A DNA stretch of 64,000 bases from positions 1 through 64,000 of the forward strand of contig NZ_BNBT01000017.1 of the NCBI RefSeq assembly GCF_014656095.1. Reading direction: 5' to 3'. A model generated the notes under the pieces. The model saw only the letters and a program-made list of their open reading frames with translations. It was not told the DNA's origin and searched no databases. This DNA comes from Streptomyces longispororuber (GTDB lineage Bacteria; Actinomycetota; Actinomycetes; Streptomycetales; Streptomycetaceae). Positions 59,927-64,000 of this stretch are shown piece by piece. The position numbers and the translations under genes were made by a program. Positions within the stretch are counted from its first letter, which is position 1. Each line of letters starts with the position of its first letter.

Positions 59927-60361
59927 ATGGGAAGCCTGGACCGGGCCACGATGGAGACCGCGGTGCGGCGCTACTTCGAGGCCTGCAACGCGGTCGACCG
60001 GGACCTGTTCGCCCGGTGCGTCTCCGAACGGGTCGTGCACTACCTGGCCCACGGCATGGCCGGGCCCGTCCACGGCATCGACCCGATCGTGGAGCGCTGG
60101 GGCGCCGACGTACGGGCCAACGGCTCGCACTGGGCCGTGGACGCCGTGTACGCCGACGAGGGGACGCGGACCGCCGTGTGCGAGTGGACCGCCTTCAAGC
60201 CGCGCCTCGGCAAGGTGCTGCGCGGCGCCGAGGTCTACCGCTTCGACGACGCGGGCCTGATCGACGAGGTCCGCATCTACTACGCCTCCCGGCGTGACGA
60301 CACCGTCGCCGTCAACGAGCTGGAGGGCTTCCCCTACGCCGACCGGGGCTTCGCCACGTGA
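59927..60361 (+). CDS. SnoaL/NTF2-like protein
   Basis: A 144-aa small alpha+beta barrel: ETAVRRYFEACNAVDRDLFA at the start, YLAHGMAGPVHGIDPIVERW, then CEWTAFKPRLGKVLRGAEVY and IDEVRIYYASRRDD. SnoaL-like proteins act as cyclases, isomerases, epoxide hydrolases or hydratases in natural-product routes. ATG 59927 has GAGAGGAACAGGAG. Its position in the operon suggests it changes the ring or double bond arrangement of the BacA-type product. Confidence 0.78.
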   Translation: MGSLDRATMETAVRRYFEACNAVDRDLFARCVSERVVHYLAHGMAGPVHGIDPIVERWGADVRANGSHWAVDAVYADEGTRTAVCEWTAFKPRLGKVLRGAEVYRFDDAGLIDEVRIYYASRRDDTVAVNELEGFPYADRGFAT

Positions 60362-61392
60362 GCCGCACCGCCCCCGTGATCCCCGGGCCCGACGCGCCGC
60401 TCGCCGACCGGGACGGCGTCATCTGGCTCGACGGCGCCCTGGTGCCCTGGAGGGAGGCGCGGCTGCACGTGCTGAGCCACGGGCTGCACTACGGCGGCAG
60501 CGTCTTCGAGGGTGAGCGGGCCTACGACGGCCGGGTCTTCAAGCTCCACGAGCACAGCGCCCGGCTCGTCGCGTCCGCCCGCGAGATGGGGTACGCCCTG
60601 CCGTGGAGCGCCGCGGAGCTGGACGCGGCCACGCGCGAGGTCGTCGCCGCGGCCGGCCTCACCGACGGCTACGTACGGCCCGTCGCCTGGCGCGGCGGCG
60701 ACACCCTGCGCCTGGTGGCCCCGGACAGCCGCGTGCACGTCGCCGTCGCGGCCTGGCCCTGGCCGCGGATCTTCACCGACGGGCCGCGCGGCATCCGCCT
60801 GCACACCGCGCGCTGGCGGCGCCCCGCCCCGGACACCGCCCCGGTCCGCGCCAAGACGGCGGCCCAGTACGCCCTCGGCTCCCTCGCCGGGCAGGAGGCG
60901 GAGGCGGCCGGCCGCGACGACGCGCTCCTCCTCGACCACCGGGGCCGGCTCGCCGAGGCCACGGGCGCCAACCTGTTCCTGGTCCTCGACGGCGCCCTGC
61001 ACACCCCGCCGCCCGAGTGCGTCCTGGACGGCATCACCCGCCGCACCGTCATCGCCCTCGCCCGGGACCTCGACCTCACGGTCGTCGAACGGCACCTCGC
61101 CCCGGCCGAACTGGAGCGCGCCACCGAGGTGTTCCTGACCGGCACGGCGTACGAGGTGCAGCCGGTCACCGCCGTCGACGCCCGGGAGTACCCGCTGGGG
61201 GAGGTCGGCACGGCCCTGGCGGAGGCGTACACGCGGACCGTACGCGGCGGCACCGGTGACACCAGCGACACCACCGGCACCGGCGACACCACCGGCACCG
61301 GCGACACCACCGGCACCGGTGACACCGGCGACAGCGGCGTGGGCGGCCCGGTCGGCGAGGTCCCCGCGGCCGTGCCGGACGGGCCCCGGTGA
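60358..61392 (+). CDS. Class IV (BCAT-like) aminotransferase with repeat tail
   Basis: A 344-aa class IV PLP aminotransferase. HVLSHGLHYGGSVFEGERAY is the BCAT N-terminal motif. The PLP-binding Lys is in APVRAKTAAQYALGSLAGQE and the glycine/Ala-rich LAEATGANLFLVLDGALHTP is the PLP phosphate region. The last 45 residues are a low-complexity tail of 18-bp repeats (GDTTGT-like units). It overlaps the SnoaL-like gene by four bases. It would aminate the keto acid made upstream, giving the final amino acid, which AzlC/AzlD then export. Confidence 0.85.
   Translation: MSRTAPVIPGPDAPLADRDGVIWLDGALVPWREARLHVLSHGLHYGGSVFEGERAYDGRVFKLHEHSARLVASAREMGYALPWSAAELDAATREVVAAAGLTDGYVRPVAWRGGDTLRLVAPDSRVHVAVAAWPWPRIFTDGPRGIRLHTARWRRPAPDTAPVRAKTAAQYALGSLAGQEAEAAGRDDALLLDHRGRLAEATGANLFLVLDGALHTPPPECVLDGITRRTVIALARDLDLTVVERHLAPAELERATEVFLTGTAYEVQPVTAVDAREYPLGEVGTALAEAYTRTVRGGTGDTSDTTGTGDTTGTGDTTGTGDTGDSGVGGPVGEVPAAVPDGPR
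61273..61326. repeat. Three 18-bp tandem repeats in the BCAT-like gene
   Basis: ACCGGCACCGGCGACACC at 61273, 61291 and 61309 (last with one change), in frame, encode TGTGDT units of the C-terminal tail. Confidence 0.85.
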
Positions 61393-62099
61393 CCGGTACG
61401 GACTCCCCGCACCGCCCGGACGCGGACGGCGGGCGGCGCGCCGCCTGGGCCGAGGGGGCGCGCGCGGCCGTCCCCTTCACCGTCGCGATCTTCGCCTTCG
61501 GCGTCTCCTTCGGCGTGCTCGCCAAGGGCGCGGGCTTCGGCGCGCTCGCCGCGACCTCGATGTCCGGGCTCGTCTTCGTGGGCTCCTCGCAGTTCGCCGC
61601 CGTCTCGGTGATCGTCAACGGCGGCGGCTGGGCGGCCGCCGCCGTCGCCGGGACGCTCCTGAACCTGCGGTACCTGGTGATGGGCTTCGCCATCCTGCCC
61701 GCGCTGCGCGGCGGCCGGGCGCGGCGCGCGGTCGAGTCGCAACTGGTGATCGAGGAGTCCTGGGCCATCGCCAGCGACGCCGACGGGCGGTTCGACCGGG
61801 TGCGGCTGCTCTCCTCCGGCGTCGTCCTCTGGCTCGGCTGGGTCCTCGGCACCCTGGCGGGCGCGATCGGGCCCTTCCGCGCCGTGGACATCCTCACCTA
61901 CGGCCTGGACGCCGTGTCGCCGGTCCTGTTCTTCCTGCTGCTCGCCCCCCACCTCGGCACCGCCCGCAAGCGGACGGCGGCCGCCGCGGCCGCGGCCTGC
62001 GCGGCCGTCCTCACCGCCGTCGCGGTGCCCGACTCCGCCATCGCCGTCGCCTGTCTCATCGCCGTCGGGTGGACCTGGCGGGCCGGGAGGAAGCCATGA
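61389..62099 (+). CDS. azlC: AzlC-family amino-acid exporter, large subunit
   Basis: A 236-aa membrane protein: GARAAVPFTVAIFAFGVSFG, then LAATSMSGLVFVGSSQFAAV, the LIV-E (AzlC) signature near the N-terminus, and five or more spans. It usually forms a two-part exporter with AzlD for branched-chain or unusual amino acids. GTG 61389 overlaps the aminotransferase stop, and the stop overlaps ATG of AzlD. In this operon it is well placed to export the pathway product rather than leucine. Confidence 0.88.
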   Translation: MTGTDSPHRPDADGGRRAAWAEGARAAVPFTVAIFAFGVSFGVLAKGAGFGALAATSMSGLVFVGSSQFAAVSVIVNGGGWAAAAVAGTLLNLRYLVMGFAILPALRGGRARRAVESQLVIEESWAIASDADGRFDRVRLLSSGVVLWLGWVLGTLAGAIGPFRAVDILTYGLDAVSPVLFFLLLAPHLGTARKRTAAAAAAACAAVLTAVAVPDSAIAVACLIAVGWTWRAGRKP

Positions 62100-62413
62100 A
62101 CAGCGACCCGTGGATCGTCGTCGGCGCCCTGGTGGTGACCACCTTCCTCCTCAAGGGCGCCGGGTCCCTGGTGATGGGCGACCGCGAACTGCCCGCCTGG
62201 TTCCCGCGGTTCGTGGAGTACCTCACCCCCGCGCTGCTGGCCGTCCTCGTCGTCACCCAGCTCGTCGGCTCGGCGGGCGCGCACGGCATGACCTTCGACG
62301 CGCGCCTCGCGGGGTTCGCCGGGGCCCTGGTGGCCTGGCGGCTCAAGGCACCCGTCCCGCTCGTCGTCCTGGTGGCGGCGGCGGTCACGGCGGGGGTACG
62401 GGCCCTCAGTTGA
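62096..62413 (+). CDS. azlD: AzlD-family amino-acid exporter, small subunit
   Basis: A 105-aa protein with three or four spans (WIVVGALVVTTFLLKGAGSL, TPALLAVLVVTQLVGSAG, PLVVLVAAAVTAGVRALS). It is a typical AzlD partner, starting at ATG 62096 inside the AzlC stop. It is last gene of the operon, and its end overlaps the convergent TPR regulator by 8 bases, with no room for a terminator between them. Confidence 0.88.
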   Translation: MNSDPWIVVGALVVTTFLLKGAGSLVMGDRELPAWFPRFVEYLTPALLAVLVVTQLVGSAGAHGMTFDARLAGFAGALVAWRLKAPVPLVVLVAAAVTAGVRALS

Positions 62414-64000
62414 CGTCCGGGGCGGCACCGCGGCCCGGGGCGGCACCGCGGCCCGGGGCCGCCCCGCTCCCCGGGGTCTCGCCGCCCGACGGGTCCTCGC
62501 CGCCCCACGGGGCCTCGCCGGTGTCCTGGTACGCACCGAGACCCGGGTACGCACCGGTGTCCGGGTACGCACCGGTGTCCAGGCCTTCGGCGGCCTCCGG
62601 GTCCTCGGTGGCGTCCGTATCCGTATCCGTATCCGCATCCGCCGCGCCCGCGTCCGCGCCCGCGTCCATGCGACCCGCTGCGGCGGCGACCTCCCGGGCC
62701 CGGTCGAGGCCGGGCCGGTGCCCGGCGGCACGGTGCAGCCCCATGGACCGCTCGGCGGCCCGTGCCGCCTTGTCGGGCCGGCCGAGGGCCAGGTGGACCC
62801 GGGCCAGCTCGGACAGCGCGTCGCCCTCGGCGAGCCGCAGGCCCGCCCGCCGGGCCGCGCCGAGCGCCCGCCGGGTGCAGGCCAGCGCCTCCCGGTTCTC
62901 GCCCAGCTCCCGGTGCACCGCGGACAGGCCCACGCACGCCTCGGCCAGGGCCCGGGGGCAGCCCGCCGCGCGGGCCGCGGCCAGGGCGCGCCGGTGGTGG
63001 TCGTGGGCGCCGGGCACGTCGTCCAGGCGCAGCAGCACCGAACCGATGGTGTTGAGGGCGTCCGGCTCGATCAGGCGGCGCCGGGTGCGGTGGGTGACGC
63101 CGAGCGCGTCCAGGGCGTACTTGAGCGCCAGCCGCGGGTCGCCGCTGTCCCGGCACACCACCGCGAGGGCGTTGAGCGCGCCCTCCGCCGCGTACGTGGA
63201 CAGCAGCCTGCCGTCCACCGAGAGGGCCCGCGTGAGCAGGCGGTGGGCCTCGTCCAGGGAGCCGATGGCGTGCTGCACGGTCGCCCGGCCCCACAGCGAC
63301 AGCATCACCGTGTGCTGGTCCGCCGACGCCTCGGCGCGCGCCCCCGCGTCGGCGAAGTGCCCGTCCGCGGCGTCGAGCCGGCCCTGGTCGAACCGGGCGC
63401 ACCCGAGGACGAACAGCGCCCACGCCTCCCCGGCGGGCTGCTCGCCCTCGCGGTACAGGGCCAGGGCCCGCAGGGCCTCGTGGGCGGCCTCGTCCAGGCT
63501 GCCCAGCTCGCGGTGCGAGGCGGCGAGCCCGAGCACCGCGCCGGCCCGCTCCACCGGCTGCCCGGCCCGGGCGAACAGCTCGTCGGCGCGGGCGCTGTGC
63601 GCGAGCGCGTCCTGGTGCCGGGCCAGCTCCCACAGGACGTAGCACAGGCTCCAGTGCATCACCGCCCGCGCGTGGTCGTCGCCCTCGGCCTCGGCGGCGC
63701 GCAGCCCGGCGTGCGCGGCGCGCAGCCAGTCGGCGCGCCGGCCGTGCTCCATCAGGTGGCCGTGGACGGCGAGGGCGGACTGCCAGGCGAAGGGGCGCGG
63801 GCCGTGCCGCACCGCGTGCTGGGCGCAGGCGAGCAGCGCGGGCCGCTCGTCGTCCAGCCAGGCGAGGGCGGCGGCGTCACGCGGGAAGGCCAGGGGCGCG
63901 GTGGGGGAGCCGTCCGGCTTCGGCGGCCGGGCGGCGTACCACGAGTAGAAGGTGCCGTACAGCAGGTGGGCGGCCTGCTGGGCGGTCCCCAGGTACCAGG
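62406..64000 (-). CDS. TPR-domain regulator (AfsR/SARP-like), 3' part
   Basis: The upstream end leaves the window at 64000, so the N-terminal DNA-binding and ATPase parts are not seen. The visible 531 or so residues begin with YLGTAQQAAHLLYGTFYSWY, a block typical of AfsR-type regulators between the NB-ARC and TPR parts. At least eight TPR-like repeats of about 40 residues follow (LGLAASHRELGSLDEAAHEA, ALRTYREGEQPAG-like). The C-terminal tail is a repetitive Gly/Ala/Pro end (PDTGAYPGLGAYQDTG, GAAPGRGAAPGRG). It is convergent with AzlD. Confidence 0.75.
   Translation of the reverse strand, partial: WYLGTAQQAAHLLYGTFYSWYAARPPKPDGSPTAPLAFPRDAAALAWLDDERPALLACAQHAVRHGPRPFAWQSALAVHGHLMEHGRRADWLRAAHAGLRAAEAEGDDHARAVMHWSLCYVLWELARHQDALAHSARADELFARAGQPVERAGAVLGLAASHRELGSLDEAAHEALRALALYREGEQPAGEAWALFVLGCARFDQGRLDAADGHFADAGARAEASADQHTVMLSLWGRATVQHAIGSLDEAHRLLTRALSVDGRLLSTYAAEGALNALAVVCRDSGDPRLALKYALDALGVTHRTRRRLIEPDALNTIGSVLLRLDDVPGAHDHHRRALAAARAAGCPRALAEACVGLSAVHRELGENREALACTRRALGAARRAGLRLAEGDALSELARVHLALGRPDKAARAAERSMGLHRAAGHRPGLDRAREVAAAAGRMDAGADAGAADADTDTDTDATEDPEAAEGLDTGAYPDTGAYPGLGAYQDTGEAPWGGEDPSGGETPGSGAAPGRGAAPGRGAAPDVN

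Overview
The window is 64 kb of a high-GC actinomycete chromosome, almost certainly Streptomyces. Supporting signs are about 70% or higher GC with GC-rich third codon positions, many GTG starts, ATGA/GTGA translational coupling, an ABC sugar importer without its own ATPase, AfsR-like TPR and ROK regulators, and the interspersed CGCCCC-loop-GGGGCG intergenic repeat. There is no rRNA, CRISPR array or recognisable transposase. One tRNA-Pro(GGG) lies at 26542-26615.

Layout. 0.3-6.8 kb: ROK repressor, lipoprotein sugar-binding protein, two permeases and two Gfo/Idh/MocA dehydrogenases (carbohydrate uptake and oxidation). 7-17.2 kb: single genes, including a TerD-CAP-CAP fusion, a radical SAM enzyme with a CX8CX2C cluster motif, SDR+GNAT, a Tat-type secreted propeller-like protein, an ankyrin protein, an ArsR-like regulator and an amino-acid permease. 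17.7-26.4 kb: glycerol-kinase-like/GlpA-like/GlpB-like trio, thiolase, a multidrug MFS pump with an extra C-terminal domain, and a DUF309 protein with a repeat tail. 26.5-32.9 kb: directly after the tRNA, six secreted proteins, among them a B-lectin-like protein and two proteins with features of aerolysin-type pore formers. 33.0-47.8 kb: a 14-gene leftward array, mostly with overlapping genes, that looks like an uncharacterised biosynthetic gene cluster. It has ACP, ketosynthase, a Cys-less ketosynthase-like partner, a dehydratase-like protein, thioesterase, AMP-ligase, class III aminotransferase, glutamine-synthetase-like ligase, C26 gamma-glutamyl hydrolase, two CoA-transferases, a luciferase-like oxidoreductase, an APC permease and an EamA exporter. 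48.3-57.3 kb: MarR-regulated MFS pump, Eis-type acetyltransferase, small proteins, a 2-hydroxyacid dehydrogenase coupled to a frameshifted DUF2264 gene, and a hydrolase. 57.8-62.4 kb: a second compact pathway with a BacA-like prephenate-processing protein, an unknown conserved protein, a SnoaL-like protein, a class IV (BCAT-like) aminotransferase and AzlC/AzlD, consistent with making and exporting an unusual prephenate-derived amino acid. 62.4-64 kb: 3' part of a TPR regulator running off the edge.

How it fits together. The most interesting parts are (1) the 33-47.8 kb cluster, which joins a minimal ACP/ketosynthase lipid-type assembly line to a set of genes resembling the Puu polyamine gamma-glutamylation pathway and carries two TTA (bldA-type) leucine codons; (2) the BacA-like/aminotransferase/AzlCD operon; and (3) the secreted lectin/pore-former-like group next to the tRNA. 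Functions rest on motif recognition by eye; no database search was run.
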